This document shows positions 1 to 8,808 of a DNA stretch of 30,770 nt, piece after piece. The notes under the pieces were generated by a model that was not told the DNA's origin, did no database searches, and saw only the letters and a program-made list of their open reading frames with translations. The translations under genes were made by a program, and so were the position numbers. Source of the DNA: DASTPP01 sp035762175 (lineage in GTDB: Bacteria; Myxococcota_A; Polyangia; Polyangiales; Polyangiaceae); contig DASTPP010000240.1 of the NCBI GenBank assembly GCA_035762175.1, forward strand, positions 1 through 30,770, given 5' to 3'. Each line of letters starts with the position of its first letter. Within the stretch, counting starts at the first letter, position 1.

Positions 1-1407
1 GCCGCGACCGCGGGCCAGGCCGCCCCGGCCCCCACCGCCCTCGCGGGCCCCGCCGCCGTGCCGCCCGCGGGCCCCGCCGCCGCGCCGCCCGCGGGCCCCG
101 CCCTCGACGCCGCGCCGACCGCGGCCGGGGCGCTCACGCCCGAGGCGAGCGCGCAGGCCCGCCTCGCCGCGCTCGAGGCGCGGCTGAAGGCGCTCGAGGC
201 CGCGTCCGAGCGGGCGTCGAAGGCGGCCCCGGCGGCGACCTCGCCCTCGCCCTTCCGCCTCTTCTCGTACGTGCAGGCCCAGTACGAGCGGCACCAGGAC
301 TCGGAAGACCAGGTGCAGCAGGGCGGCTCGCCCCTCAACCAAGACCGCTTCCTGGTGCGCCGGGCGAGGCTGCGGCTCGACGGCTCGTGGCAGTACGCCG
401 CGCTCTCGTTCGAGCTCGACGGCAACACGACGCGCGCGCCCGCGGTGAGCGTGCGGCGGGCCGAGGCCACGCTGCTCGCGCGGGCCCCGGGCGGGGGCGC
501 GCCGCCCTACGCGGCCCTGACCGCGGGCATCTCCGAGGTGCCCTTCGGGCGCGAGATGACCGAGCGGGCGAACGACCGCGTCTTCATGGAGCGCACGACC
601 GCCTCGCTCGCGTTCTTCCCCGGCGAGCCCGACGTCGGCGTGCGGGTCTGGGGCGGCGCGTCCGCCTTCCGGTACGCCGTGGCGCTGCTCAACGGCGAGC
701 CGCTCGACGAGCGCACCGCGCGCCCGCCCCGCGAGTGGAACGCCGCCAAAGACGTCGTCAGCCGCCTCGGCGTCGACCTGAGCCCGGCGCCCGGCTGGCG
801 CGTCGCCGCGGGCACGTCGTTCCTGCGCGGGCGGGGCTTTCACCCGGGCGCCGAGGCCACCAAGGACGCGGCGCAGTGGCGCGATCTGAACGAGAACTCG
901 ACCATCGACCAGGGCGAGGTGAGCGCGGTGCCCGGCACGGCGGCGACGCCCTCGCTCAACTTCTCGCGCTGGGCCCTCGGCGCCGACCTGCTCGTCGCCC
1001 ACCAGACGCGGCTCGGCCTGACCACGGCCTCCGGCGAGGTGACCGCCGCGAGCAACCTCGACCGGGGGCTCTACGTCGCCGACCCCATCGTGACCGGGCT
1101 CGACCAGCGCGCGCTCGGCTACCACGTCGCCCTCGTGCAAGAGCTGGGGCGCTTCGCGCTCGCCGGCTTCCGCAGCGACTTTTACGACCCCAACGCCGAC
1201 TTCTTGCTCGAGCGCGCCGGCAAGCTCGTGCCCGCGACGCAGCACCTGCGCACCTACTCGCCGCTCGTCGGCCTCGTCCTGCCCGAGCGCGCGCGGCTCG
1301 TCTTTCAGTACGACTTCGTCCGCGACAACCTGGCCCGCGACGCGCGCGGCGTGCCGACCGACCTGCGCAACGACCGCTGGACGTTGCGCCTGCAGGTGCA
1401 GCTATGA
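1..1407 (+). CDS. OprO/OprP-type phosphate-selective porin, 5' partial
   Basis: The frame is open at the first base, so the start codon and signal peptide lie outside the window. The visible part begins with an Ala/Pro-rich stretch, then a short heptad-like segment (QARLAALEARLKALEAA) typical of the periplasmic coiled coil in front of porin barrels. The barrel follows, with the family pattern FRLFSYVQAQYERHQDS, then DRFLVRRARLRLDG and YAALSFELDGN, and a C-terminal strand ending RLQVQL. These are features of the phosphate-selective porin O/P family, outer-membrane channels for anions or other small solutes. It overlaps the next gene by an ATGA junction at 1404-1407, so the two are translationally coupled. 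The substrate cannot be read from the sequence; position in front of ExbB/ExbD/TonB suggests joint nutrient uptake. Confidence 0.8.
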   Translation, partial: AATAGQAAPAPTALAGPAAVPPAGPAAAPPAGPALDAAPTAAGALTPEASAQARLAALEARLKALEAASERASKAAPAATSPSPFRLFSYVQAQYERHQDSEDQVQQGGSPLNQDRFLVRRARLRLDGSWQYAALSFELDGNTTRAPAVSVRRAEATLLARAPGGGAPPYAALTAGISEVPFGREMTERANDRVFMERTTASLAFFPGEPDVGVRVWGGASAFRYAVALLNGEPLDERTARPPREWNAAKDVVSRLGVDLSPAPGWRVAAGTSFLRGRGFHPGAEATKDAAQWRDLNENSTIDQGEVSAVPGTAATPSLNFSRWALGADLLVAHQTRLGLTTASGEVTAASNLDRGLYVADPIVTGLDQRALGYHVALVQELGRFALAGFRSDFYDPNADFLLERAGKLVPATQHLRTYSPLVGLVLPERARLVFQYDFVRDNLARDARGVPTDLRNDRWTLRLQVQL

Positions 1408-2417
1408 GCCGCCCCCTCGCCCCGACCGCCGCCGCGCCCGCCCCGCGCCGGCGCGGCCCCGCGCCGGCCCGCTTCGCGTGCTGGCTCGCCCTCGCCGTCG
1501 CCGCCGCCTGCTCGTCGGGCGTGCCCGCCGAGGCGGGCTTCGACGAGCCGCTCTTGGTGCACGACGGGCAGTTTCTCGGCGGCGCGCTGCCGGGCTCGCC
1601 CCCGGTCGAAGGGGGCGAGCCCGCGCCGGCGGCCGGGCCCGCGGTGACGCTCGTCGAGGCGACGAGCCGGCTCGTCTTCGCCGGCGAGGGCGGCAAGGTC
1701 TTCACGGGGCGCACGACGCCCGACGCCCGCTCGCTCGCGCTCTCGTTCGCCGACCTCGGCACGGGCCACTGGGTCGTGCCGGTCGGCGGCCCCGACCCGC
1801 AGGCGGGGGGCGAGCTGACCTGGCAAGTGACCTGCGACTTCGGGGCCGACGTCCCGCCGGGGCCGCACACGCTGCGCTTCGTCGCCCTCGACGACCGGGG
1901 CGCCGCGGGCGCGTGGCGCGAGCTCTCGGTGTGCGTCCCCTCGGGGGCGCCCGGCGATCTGAGCGCCTGCGACCCCTCGGCCGCGCCGCCGCCGGCCTGG
2001 CTCTCGCTCGAGTGGGACCGCGACGTCGACCTCGATCTCGAGGTCGTCACCCCCTCGGGCCGCCGCCTCGGCTCCAAGCGGCTCGCCACCTCCGTGCCCG
2101 GCCCCGGCGGCCCCGCGCCGACCGGCGCGATCGAGCGCGACGCCCGGCGCGACTGCTCGACGGCCGGGGCGCGCCGCGAAGATCTGGTCTGGCGCGCCGA
2201 GCCCGAGCCGGGCCTCTACCTCGTCTACGCCAACCTCTTCGACGCCTGCGGCGAGCCCGCCGTGCGCTTCCGCGCCTCGCTCTCGATCGCCGAGCCCTCG
2301 CCCGAGGGCCCGCTGCGCCTGGTCGAGCGGCTCGAGCGCGCGGGCATCTTGACCGCCCTCGACGCGAACGGCGGCGCCGGGCCCGGGCTCTTCGTCGCCG
2401 AATTCGCGTTCCAATTA
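1404..2417 (+). CDS. Secreted lipoprotein; frame remains open to 2777
   Basis: The ATG overlaps the porin stop. After an Arg-rich N-terminus, a hydrophobic stretch (FACWLALAVAAACSSG) ends in a lipobox cysteine, so this is a likely outer-membrane lipoprotein. Residues about 195-310 hold the pattern LSLEWDRDVDLDLEVVTPSG with paired Cys and a closing GLYLVYANLFDACGEPAVRF, a beta-sandwich layout common in myxobacterial lipoproteins (DUF2135-like). Conserved-looking protein ends at GLFVAEFAFQ, followed by an in-frame TTA at 2415-2417, an SD-like GAAGGGAGA and the GTG of exbB at 2438. With the standard code the frame does not stop until a TGA at 2775-2777, 340 bases inside exbB; that tail (residues 345 on) has the Ser/Arg/Ala composition of an off-frame shadow. 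I therefore place the functional end at TTA. Function is unknown; it probably belongs to the uptake operon. Confidence 0.7.
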
Positions 2418-2437
2418 TCCGAAGGGAGACTCGTACC

Positions 2438-3298
2438 GTGCTCGTCGAACGCCTCCTGCGCTTCGCGCTCCTCGGCAGCTCGTGGGTGCTCTACCTGCTG
2501 CTCGCGCTCTCGGTCGCCTCGTTCGCCTCGGCGCTCGACCGCTTCCGCTTCTTCCGCCGCCACCGCGACGACCAAGGCGCGCTCTCGCGCCGCGTGCGCG
2601 CCGCGCTGCTCGACGACGACTTCGAGGCCGCCGACGCGGCGCTCGCCGCGAGCCCCTCGATCGAGGCGCGCGTCGTGCGCGCCGCCCTGGGCTTCCGCGC
2701 CGGCGGCCCCGGCGCCGTCTCCGACGCGATCGAGAGCGAGCTCGGGCGCGAGCGCGCCGCGCTCGAGCGCGGGCTGACCCTGCTCGGCACCCTCGGCAAC
2801 AACGCCCCCTTCGTCGGCCTGCTCGGCACCGTGCTCGGCGTCATCGAGGCCTTCCACCATCTTGGCGGCGGCCAGAGCAAGGAGGCCATGGGCAACGTCA
2901 TGGCCGGCATCGCCGAGGCGCTCGTCGCCACCGGCGTCGGCCTCTTCGTCGCCCTGCCCGCGGTCGTCGCCTACAACCTCGCGCAGAAGCGCATCGGCGA
3001 CATCGAGGCCGGCGTCACCTCGCTCGGCAAGCTCGTCACCGCCTCGCTCAAGAGCCGCGAGCGCGGCGAGGGCGGCGCCACCTTCTCGTGGGCCGTCGCG
3101 CCGGCCCCCGGCCGCGCCCCCGCCTCCGACCGCGCCCCCGCCTCCGACCGCGCCCCCGCCCGCTCGCCCCGCCCCGCCGGCGACGCGCCCCGCGACGCCG
3201 CCCCCCCGAGCCGCCCCGGCCGCGAGCTCGCGCTCGCCCCCGAGGGCGCCCCGGCCTTCGCCGCCCTCGGCGAGGGCGCCGCCGGCGAGAGGGCCTGA
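2438..3298 (+). CDS. exbB: ExbB/TolQ/MotA family proton channel subunit
   Basis: This 286-residue protein has three membrane segments at about residues 10-32, 113-139 and 153-183. The last two carry the ExbB/TolQ signatures NAPFVGLLGTVLGVIEAFHHL and ALVATGVGLFVALPAVVAYN, with the pore-lining Thr and the Glu at the end of TM2. ExbB pentamers form the proton channel that, with ExbD, energises TonB. The GTG start is chosen because an SD-like GAAGGGAGA lies 8 bases upstream and the first membrane segment follows at once. The C-terminal 70 residues are low-complexity Ala/Pro/Arg and carry a short direct repeat (APASDR twice). exbD starts 3 bases after the stop. Confidence 0.9.
   Translation: MLVERLLRFALLGSSWVLYLLLALSVASFASALDRFRFFRRHRDDQGALSRRVRAALLDDDFEAADAALAASPSIEARVVRAALGFRAGGPGAVSDAIESELGRERAALERGLTLLGTLGNNAPFVGLLGTVLGVIEAFHHLGGGQSKEAMGNVMAGIAEALVATGVGLFVALPAVVAYNLAQKRIGDIEAGVTSLGKLVTASLKSRERGEGGATFSWAVAPAPGRAPASDRAPASDRAPARSPRPAGDAPRDAAPPSRPGRELALAPEGAPAFAALGEGAAGERA
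3113..3160 (+). repeat. 18-bp direct repeat inside exbB 3' end, 2.7 copies
   Basis: The unit CGCGCCCCCGCCTCCGAC occurs at 3113-3130 and 3131-3148, with a partial third copy at 3149-3160. It encodes RAPASD repeats in the disordered cytoplasmic tail of ExbB. Confidence 0.8.
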
Positions 3299-3301
3299 GC
3301 C

Positions 3302-3715
3302 GTGGCCGGCACGCAAACGGGCCGCGGGGGCCGCGGCGGCATCGTCGGCATCAACGTCACGCCCATGGTCGACGTCGTGCTCGTGCTGCTCGTCATCATG
3401 ATGGTCTCGGCCAACTACATCGTCGCGCAGAGCCTGAAGGTCGAGCTGCCGAAGACGGCGACGAGCGACGGGGCCGCGAGCTCGCTCGCCGCGGTCACCG
3501 TCACGAAGGAGGGCGCGCTGCTCTTCAACGGCGAGCCCCTCGCCGAGGCCGACCTCGGCCCGCGGCTGCGCGCCGCGCGCGCCGGCGGCGCCGACGTCAG
3601 CCTCGTCGTCAGCGCCGACCACGGCGCCCTGCACGGCGCCGTCGTGCGCGTCATCGACGCGGCCAAGGTCGAGGGCATCACCAAGTTCGCGATCAACGTC
3701 GAGCGCTCGCGCTGA
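3302..3715 (+). CDS. exbD: ExbD/TolR family biopolymer transport protein
   Basis: The product has 137 residues, the usual ExbD length. A Gly/Arg-rich cytoplasmic start is followed by INVTPMVDVVLVLLVIMMVSA at residues about 17-38; Asp24 is the conserved protonatable residue of the ExbD/TolR membrane helix. The periplasmic domain has the family pattern VTVTKEGALLFNGEPL and a conserved end (VEGITKFAI). It works with ExbB to convert proton flow into TonB motion. The GTG start is 3 bases after the exbB stop, and tonB begins 11 bases after its own stop, so the three genes are co-transcribed. Confidence 0.9.
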   Translation: MAGTQTGRGGRGGIVGINVTPMVDVVLVLLVIMMVSANYIVAQSLKVELPKTATSDGAASSLAAVTVTKEGALLFNGEPLAEADLGPRLRAARAGGADVSLVVSADHGALHGAVVRVIDAAKVEGITKFAINVERSR

Positions 3716-3726
3716 GGGGGCCCGGC

Positions 3727-4449
3727 GTGTCCGACCGCTCCGCCATTTACCTCGTCAGCGTCGGCGCCCACGCGCTCCTGGCGCTCGGCCTCGGCGTGCT
3801 TCGCGAGCCGAAGCGCTACGAGACCGTCGCCATCGCCGTCATCGAGGCGCCCCGCCCGCCCGAGGCCGCCCCCGCGCCCCCGCCCCCGCCGCCCGAGCCC
3901 GCCCCCGCGCCCGAGGCCGCCCCCGAAGCCCCCGCGCCCCCCAAGCCCGCCGCCGCCAAGGCGCCCGCGAAGGCCGCCCCCAAGGCGGCCGCCGAGCCCG
4001 CCCCCGCCCCCGTCGCCGACGCGCCGCCCGACTTCGGGCTCTCGCTCTCGGGCGGCGTCGGCAGCTCGGGCCTCGCCGTGCCCGCCGGCGATCCGCAAGG
4101 GTCGCCCGGCGGCCGCCCCCAGGGCGCGAACAAGCTCGCCGCCGCGAAGGCCCCGCCTCGCCCCAGCGACGGCTGCGACGAGCCGCCCGGCAAGCCCAAG
4201 GCGCGCTCGGTGCCCCAGCCCGCCTATTCCGAAAGCGCGCGCGCCGCCGGCATCGAGGGCAAGGTGCGCGTCGAGATCAGCGTCGACGAGCGCGGGCGCA
4301 TCACCGGCGCCCGCGTGCTGCAGGGCCTCGGCCACGGCCTCGACGAGGCCGCCCTCGACGCCGCCAAGCGCGCGAGCTTCGAGCCCGCCACCCGCTGCGG
4401 CAAGGCCGTCGCCGCGACCTTCGTCGTCGGCATGCGCTTCTCGCTCTGA
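3727..4449 (+). CDS. tonB: TonB energy transducer
   Basis: This is a 240-residue protein. A single N-terminal membrane helix (residues about 7-25, YLVSVGAHALLALGLGVL) has the conserved Ser and His of TonB. Residues 40-105 are a Pro/Ala/Lys-rich spacer able to span the periplasm. A TonB_C domain fills residues about 160-240 (PAYSESARAAGIEGKVRVEI, then a GITGARVLQGLG-like strand and FEPATRCGKAVAATF). The GTG start at 3727 has a GAGGGGGC purine run just upstream. An unusual detail is a Cys pair (Cys of DGCDEPPG and of ATRCGK) flanking the TonB_C domain. The receptor gene follows 6 bases later and is the likely partner. Confidence 0.88.
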   Translation: MSDRSAIYLVSVGAHALLALGLGVLREPKRYETVAIAVIEAPRPPEAAPAPPPPPPEPAPAPEAAPEAPAPPKPAAAKAPAKAAPKAAAEPAPAPVADAPPDFGLSLSGGVGSSGLAVPAGDPQGSPGGRPQGANKLAAAKAPPRPSDGCDEPPGKPKARSVPQPAYSESARAAGIEGKVRVEISVDERGRITGARVLQGLGHGLDEAALDAAKRASFEPATRCGKAVAATFVVGMRFSL

Positions 4450-4455
4450 CCCACG

Positions 4456-7191
4456 ATGCGCCGCCCCTCCGCCCGCGCCGCCGCCCTCGCCGCCTCGCTC
4501 GCCGCGGCCCCGGCGCTCGCCCAGCCCGCGCCGCCCGCCCGAGCCCCGGCGCCCGCCAGCCCCGCCCCCCGCGTCGCGCCGGCCGCGTCGCCCGCCGCCC
4601 CCCGCGTCGCGCAAGCCGCGCCGCCCGGCGAGGCCGCCCCCGCGGGCCCCAAGCTCACCCGGCCCCCAAAGCTCGTCACCTTCGTCGAGGCCGACTACCC
4701 CGAGGCCGAGCGCGCCGCCGGCCGCTCGGCCGCGGTGGTGCTGCGCCTGACCGTCGCCGCCGACGGCTCGGTCTCCGACGCCGCCGTCGCCGAGTCGGCC
4801 GGCCCCGCCTTCGACGCCGCCGCCGTCGCCGCCGCGCGCCGCTTCGTCTTCGAGCCGGCCGAGATCGACGGCAAGCCCCGGGCCATCAAAATTCTTTATC
4901 GGTACGAGTTCACCATCAAGGCCGAGGCCCCCACGCGCTCGGCCTTCTCGGGCGTCGTGCGCCGGCGCGGCACGGGCGCGCCCATCGCCCGGGCCCGCGT
5001 CGAGCTCGACACGGGGCAGCGCGCCGAGACCGGCCCCGACGGACGCTTCCGCATCGACGACGTCGAGCCCGGCCCCCACGCCGTCACCCTCTCGGCCGAG
5101 GGCCTGCCCCCGCAGCGCAGCGAAGAGACCTTCGAGGCGGGGCGCGCGGTCGAGGCCACCTACGACGTCGGCGCCCCGCCGCAAGAGCCCGCCGGCGAGC
5201 AAGACGATCTCGAGGTCGTGGTCGTCGCGCCGCCCCTGCGCAAAGACGTCGTCTCGACCGAGATCTCGGCCGAGCAAGGCCGGCGCGTGCCCGGCACCCA
5301 GGGCGACGTGCTCAAGGTCGTCGAGAACATGCCCGGCGTCGCCCGCCCGCCCCTCGGCAGCGGCGGCGGCCTCGTCGTCTGGGGCGCCGCCCCCCAAGAC
5401 ACCCGCGTCTACGTCGAGGGCGTGCGCCTGCCCCTGCTCTACCACTTCGGCGGGGTGCGCTCGGTCCTCTCGTCCGACTTCGTGCGCTCGGTCGAGCTCA
5501 GCCCCGGCGCCTACGGCGTGCCCTACGGCCGCGGCCTCGGCGGCCTCGTCACCGTCGGCCTGAAGCCCCTCGACGCGAAGACCGGCGGCAGCGTCGGCGC
5601 CGACCTGCTCGACGCCTCGGCGTCGGTGAGGGCCCCCCTCGGCGATCGCTTCCGCGTCGCCGTCGCGGGCCGCCGCAGCCACCTGCACTCGGTCTTCGAC
5701 GCCGCGAGCGACGAGGACGTCGGCGACCTCTTCCCCCTGCCGCGCTACCACGACGCGCAGGCGCGCCTCGTCTACGAGGCCTCGCCGCGCGAGTCGCTCG
5801 AGCTCGGCGGCCTGCTCTCGCGCGACGAGGCCCGGCGCGAGGTGGCGAACCCCGACCCGACGCTACGAAAGAGCGAGTCTCGCGTCGTCGGCTTCGAGCG
5901 CGTCTACCTGCGCTACCGCCGCGATCTCGAGGGCGGCGCGTCGGTCGACGTCACGCCCTCGTTCGGGCGCGACCGCTCGTCGCTCGACCAGCGCTTCGGC
6001 CCGACCCCCGTCGGCCTCTCGTCCGAGGCCACGGTGTACGCCCTGCGCGCCGGCTACCGCGCCCGCCTCAACCCCGAGCTCACCCTCAGCGTCGGCTTCG
6101 ACGGCGAGGCCTCGAGCGCGAAGCTGCGCCGCGCGGGCTCGATCGGCGCCCCGGCCCGCGAGGGCGATCGGCGCGCCTTCGGCCAGGCCCCCTCCGACCA
6201 GGTGAGCGCCGACTCGTGGCGCACGCTCACCGCCGCCGCCGCCGGCTACGGCGAGCTCGACTACGGCCCGTTCGGCGGGCGCCTGCACCTCGGCGCCGGC
6301 CTCCGCTTCGAGCCCCAGCTCATCGGAGGCAGCCGCCGCACCCCCGTCGAGGGCGACACCCCCGCCATCGGCTACGCCTCGACCACCGCGCCGCTCGAGC
6401 CCCGCCTCTCGGCGCGCTTCGAGATCACCCCGCGCCTCTCCGCCCGCGCGGCGTACGGCATCTACCACCAGGCGCCCGCCGCCGAAGATCTCTCGGCCGC
6501 CTTCGGCAACCCACTCTTGCCCCCCGCCAAGGCCCAGCACGCCCTCGCCGGCCTCTCGGTGCGCCCGGCCGAGAAGCTCGTGCTCGAGGCCACCGCCTTC
6601 CGCGCCACGCAGAGCGGCCTCGCCGTGCGCAGCCCCCTCGCGGCGCCCCCGCTCGCCCAGGGCCTCGTGCCCGAGGGCGAGGGGCGCGCCTACGGCACGC
6701 AATTCTTGCTCCGCCAAGAGATCACCCGAGGCTTCTTCGGCTGGGTCACCTACACGATCGCGCGCAGCGAGCGGCGCGACCGCCCGGGCGCCGGCTGGCG
6801 CCTCTTCGACTTCGACCAGTCGCACGTGCTCACCGCCCTCGCCTCCTACGATCTCGGGCGCGGCTTCGAGGTCGGCCTGCGCGCCCGCTACGCCACGGGC
6901 CTGCCCCGCACGCCCGTCGTCGGCGCCTACTACGACGCGCGCGGCGGCGCCTTTCAGCCCCTCTTCGGGACGCTCAACGGCACCCGCCTGCCGCCCTTCT
7001 TCCAGCTCGATCTGCGCGCTTCGAAGCGCACCCGCCTCGGCCCCGGAGAGCTCGAAACGTACCTCGACGTGCAGAACGCCACCATGCGCGAGAACGCCGA
7101 AGAGATCGCCTACAGCGCCGACTACGGCCAGCGCAAGTACGTCACCGGCCTGCCCCTCCTGCCCGTCGCCGGCGCGAGGTGGTCGTGGTGA
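4456..7191 (+). CDS. TonB-dependent receptor with N-terminal TonB_C domain
   Basis: The protein has 911 residues: a signal peptide (1-22, ending AALAQ), then an Ala/Pro linker. A TonB_C-like domain is at about 70-155 (VTFVEADYPEAERAAGRSAAVVLRL, then AVAAARRFVFEPAEIDG). A carboxypeptidase-regulatory-like domain follows at about 162-240 (FSGVVRRRGTGAPIARARV, PDGRFRIDDVEPGPH). The plug domain at about 258-375 has NMPGVARPP, DTRVYVEGVRLPLLYHFGG and YGVPYGRGLGGLV. A C-terminal beta-barrel ends in aromatic RWSW, as in outer-membrane barrels. Such receptors import a bound substrate through the outer membrane using TonB. The substrate is unknown. A TonB_C domain in front of the plug is not in the standard receptor layout and is discussed in the findings. 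The GTGA overlap at 7188-7191 couples it to the next gene. Confidence 0.9.
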   Translation: MRRPSARAAALAASLAAAPALAQPAPPARAPAPASPAPRVAPAASPAAPRVAQAAPPGEAAPAGPKLTRPPKLVTFVEADYPEAERAAGRSAAVVLRLTVAADGSVSDAAVAESAGPAFDAAAVAAARRFVFEPAEIDGKPRAIKILYRYEFTIKAEAPTRSAFSGVVRRRGTGAPIARARVELDTGQRAETGPDGRFRIDDVEPGPHAVTLSAEGLPPQRSEETFEAGRAVEATYDVGAPPQEPAGEQDDLEVVVVAPPLRKDVVSTEISAEQGRRVPGTQGDVLKVVENMPGVARPPLGSGGGLVVWGAAPQDTRVYVEGVRLPLLYHFGGVRSVLSSDFVRSVELSPGAYGVPYGRGLGGLVTVGLKPLDAKTGGSVGADLLDASASVRAPLGDRFRVAVAGRRSHLHSVFDAASDEDVGDLFPLPRYHDAQARLVYEASPRESLELGGLLSRDEARREVANPDPTLRKSESRVVGFERVYLRYRRDLEGGASVDVTPSFGRDRSSLDQRFGPTPVGLSSEATVYALRAGYRARLNPELTLSVGFDGEASSAKLRRAGSIGAPAREGDRRAFGQAPSDQVSADSWRTLTAAAAGYGELDYGPFGGRLHLGAGLRFEPQLIGGSRRTPVEGDTPAIGYASTTAPLEPRLSARFEITPRLSARAAYGIYHQAPAAEDLSAAFGNPLLPPAKAQHALAGLSVRPAEKLVLEATAFRATQSGLAVRSPLAAPPLAQGLVPEGEGRAYGTQFLLRQEITRGFFGWVTYTIARSERRDRPGAGWRLFDFDQSHVLTALASYDLGRGFEVGLRARYATGLPRTPVVGAYYDARGGAFQPLFGTLNGTRLPPFFQLDLRASKRTRLGPGELETYLDVQNATMRENAEEIAYSADYGQRKYVTGLPLLPVAGARWSW

Positions 7192-8390
7192 CGCGCCCCC
7201 CTTCGCCCCCGCCCCGCCGCCGCCCGCCCGCCGGCCCCGAGTCGCCCGCCCGCGCGCGCTCGCCCCTGCCCTGGCGCGCGGCCCTCGGACGCTCGCCTCT
7301 GCCCTGGCGCGCGGCCCCCGGACGCTCGCCTCTGCCCTGGCGCGCTGCCCTCGCCCTCTCGCTCGCGCTCGCCGGCGCCTGCCGCCCCGACTTCGACCGC
7401 GGCCCCTCGCTCGTCGAGGGCGCGCGCGTGCTCGCGGTGCGCTCGACCCCCGCCGAGGCGAGGCCCGGCGAGCCCGTCACCTTCCGCGCCCTCTTCGTCG
7501 ACCCGAGCGGCGCCCGCGCCGACATCTTCACCGAGTGGGCCTTCTGCAATGAGCGAAAGCCCCTCACCGAGCTCGGCCCCGTCGCCTCCGCCTGCCTCGT
7601 GCCGAGCGGCCCCGCCCTCGCCCCCTTCGGCTCGGGCGCGAGCGCCGGCGCCGCCCTGCCCGCCGAGGGCTGCCGCCTCTTCGGCCCCGACCCGCCCGAA
7701 GCGAAGGCCGGCGAGCCGCCCGGCCGCCCCGTCGACCCCGACGCCTCGGGCGGCTACTACCAACCGCTGCGCCTGCTCTACACCGTCAACGGCGGCGAGC
7801 CCCGCTACGCCCTCGGCGGCACGCGCCTCGTCTGCGGCCTCGCCGGCGTCAACCAAGACACCTTCGCCGAGTTCGGCCGCCGCTACCGCCCCAACGAGAA
7901 CCCCGCCCTCGCCTCGCTGCGCGCCCTCTTGCCGAACGGCGACGCCCTCGCCCTCTCCCCGGAAGGCGAGGGCGAGCCCGCCCGCGTCGCGCCCGGCACC
8001 CGCCTTCGCTTCGTCGCTGCGTGGCCCGCCTGCCCCGCCAGCGACGCTTGCGGCGACGCCATCTGCGGCATCGACGAGACGGCCGCCGACTGCCCCGCCG
8101 ACTGCACCAAGCCGGTGGGCTGCGGCGGCGCCGAGCGCTACCTCGCCCTCGACCCCGAGACGCGCGTGCTCGCCGAGCGGCGCGAGACGATGCGCGTCAC
8201 GTGGTTCTCGCCCGCGGGCCGCTTTGACGACGACGCGACGGGCGAAGGCGGCGAGGCGGCCGGGCCCGACGAGAGCTCGAACGGCTGGGTCGCGCCCGAC
8301 GCGCCCGCCAGCGTGCCGCTCTGGGTCGTCGTGCGCGACGACCGCGGCGGCGTCGCGTTCGCGTCGTACCGCGTCGACGTCGGCGGGTAG
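7188..8390 (+). CDS. Lipoprotein with Cys-rich CGDAIC motif
   Basis: GTG at 7188 overlaps the receptor stop (GTGA); another GTG at 7185 is equally possible. The first 55 residues are Pro/Arg-rich and contain three copies of RSPLPWRAA(L/P)G before a hydrophobic stretch and lipobox (ALSLALAGAC at about residue 66), so the signal peptide is unusually long, or the true start lies inside. The mature part is a Cys-containing extracellular protein of about 335 residues. It includes CGDAICGIDETAADCPADC, a small Cys-rich motif common in myxobacterial surface proteins. As the last gene of the TonB operon it is probably a surface lipoprotein partner of the receptor. Function is not recognised. Confidence 0.75.
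   Translation: MTRPPSPPPRRRPPAGPESPARARSPLPWRAALGRSPLPWRAAPGRSPLPWRAALALSLALAGACRPDFDRGPSLVEGARVLAVRSTPAEARPGEPVTFRALFVDPSGARADIFTEWAFCNERKPLTELGPVASACLVPSGPALAPFGSGASAGAALPAEGCRLFGPDPPEAKAGEPPGRPVDPDASGGYYQPLRLLYTVNGGEPRYALGGTRLVCGLAGVNQDTFAEFGRRYRPNENPALASLRALLPNGDALALSPEGEGEPARVAPGTRLRFVAAWPACPASDACGDAICGIDETAADCPADCTKPVGCGGAERYLALDPETRVLAERRETMRVTWFSPAGRFDDDATGEGGEAAGPDESSNGWVAPDAPASVPLWVVVRDDRGGVAFASYRVDVGG
7257..7355 (+). repeat. Three in-frame 33-bp tandem repeats
   Basis: Units at 7257-7289, 7290-7322 and 7323-7355 each encode RSPLPWRAA plus two residues; the copies differ at only a few bases. They sit in front of the hydrophobic core of the lipoprotein signal peptide. Confidence 0.85.
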
Positions 8391-8808
8391 CCCGTCCCAG
8401 GCGGGGGCCGTGGCGTGGGCGCGGCTTGGAGCCGACTAGACTGTTTCGTCTAGTGGTGCCCGGGCGCGGAGTGCCTTAGGGTGTCCATCGAGGTCGCGAG
8501 GGGGCGGCCGGCACCACGGGCGGGCGCGTCCAGGGCCCCGGCACGAGAAGCTCGCCGGGGCCGGGCGCTGGTCGCCCGTGGGGCCGGCAACCCCCCCCGC
8601 GCGGCCCGAACGCGACCGCGCCGCGCGTCGGCGGCACCGGGGGCGCGTCCCGCGCTCATTACGATAGAGGCATACTCAATCGTGACGTTCGACTCGGCGC
8701 TCTAAGCTCGGTCGCTCGCGTTCGCCGATGCCCTCGGCCCCGCCCCGGGCCTCATCGAGAGCGGGTGAGGCGCCGCCACAAAGCGGCTTAAGAAACGGAG
8801 AATCCACC
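8391..8808. other. Intergenic region before the lectin gene
   Basis: This is a 418-base gap with no convincing gene on either strand; the small open frames are Arg/Ala/Pro-rich shadows. It holds an inverted repeat at 8435-8454 and a G/C-homopolymer stretch near 8590. A relatively AT-rich segment at about 8657-8682 (GATAGAGGCATACTCAATCG) is the best place for a lectin promoter, although I see no strong -35/-10 pair. Confidence 0.5.
8435..8454. promoter_or_regulatory. Inverted repeat ACTAGAC-6-GTCTAGT
   Basis: A perfect 7-bp inverted repeat with a 6-base loop (TGTTTC) lies 45 bases after the lipoprotein stop. There is no T-run, so it could be a weak terminator for the TonB operon or an operator. 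Confidence 0.45.

Noticed and set aside
387..1403. Long alternative plus-strand frame upstream of the lipoprotein
   Set aside because: Arg/Ala-rich shadow of the porin gene; only the part from 1404 looks like protein.
3415..5751. Long minus-strand frame opposite tonB and the receptor
   Set aside because: Gly/Ala/Arg-rich antisense shadow without domains, opposite well-supported genes.
8481..8705. 74-codon plus-strand frame before the lectin
   Set aside because: Arg/Ala/Pro-rich low complexity, no SD, no similarity to any known pattern.
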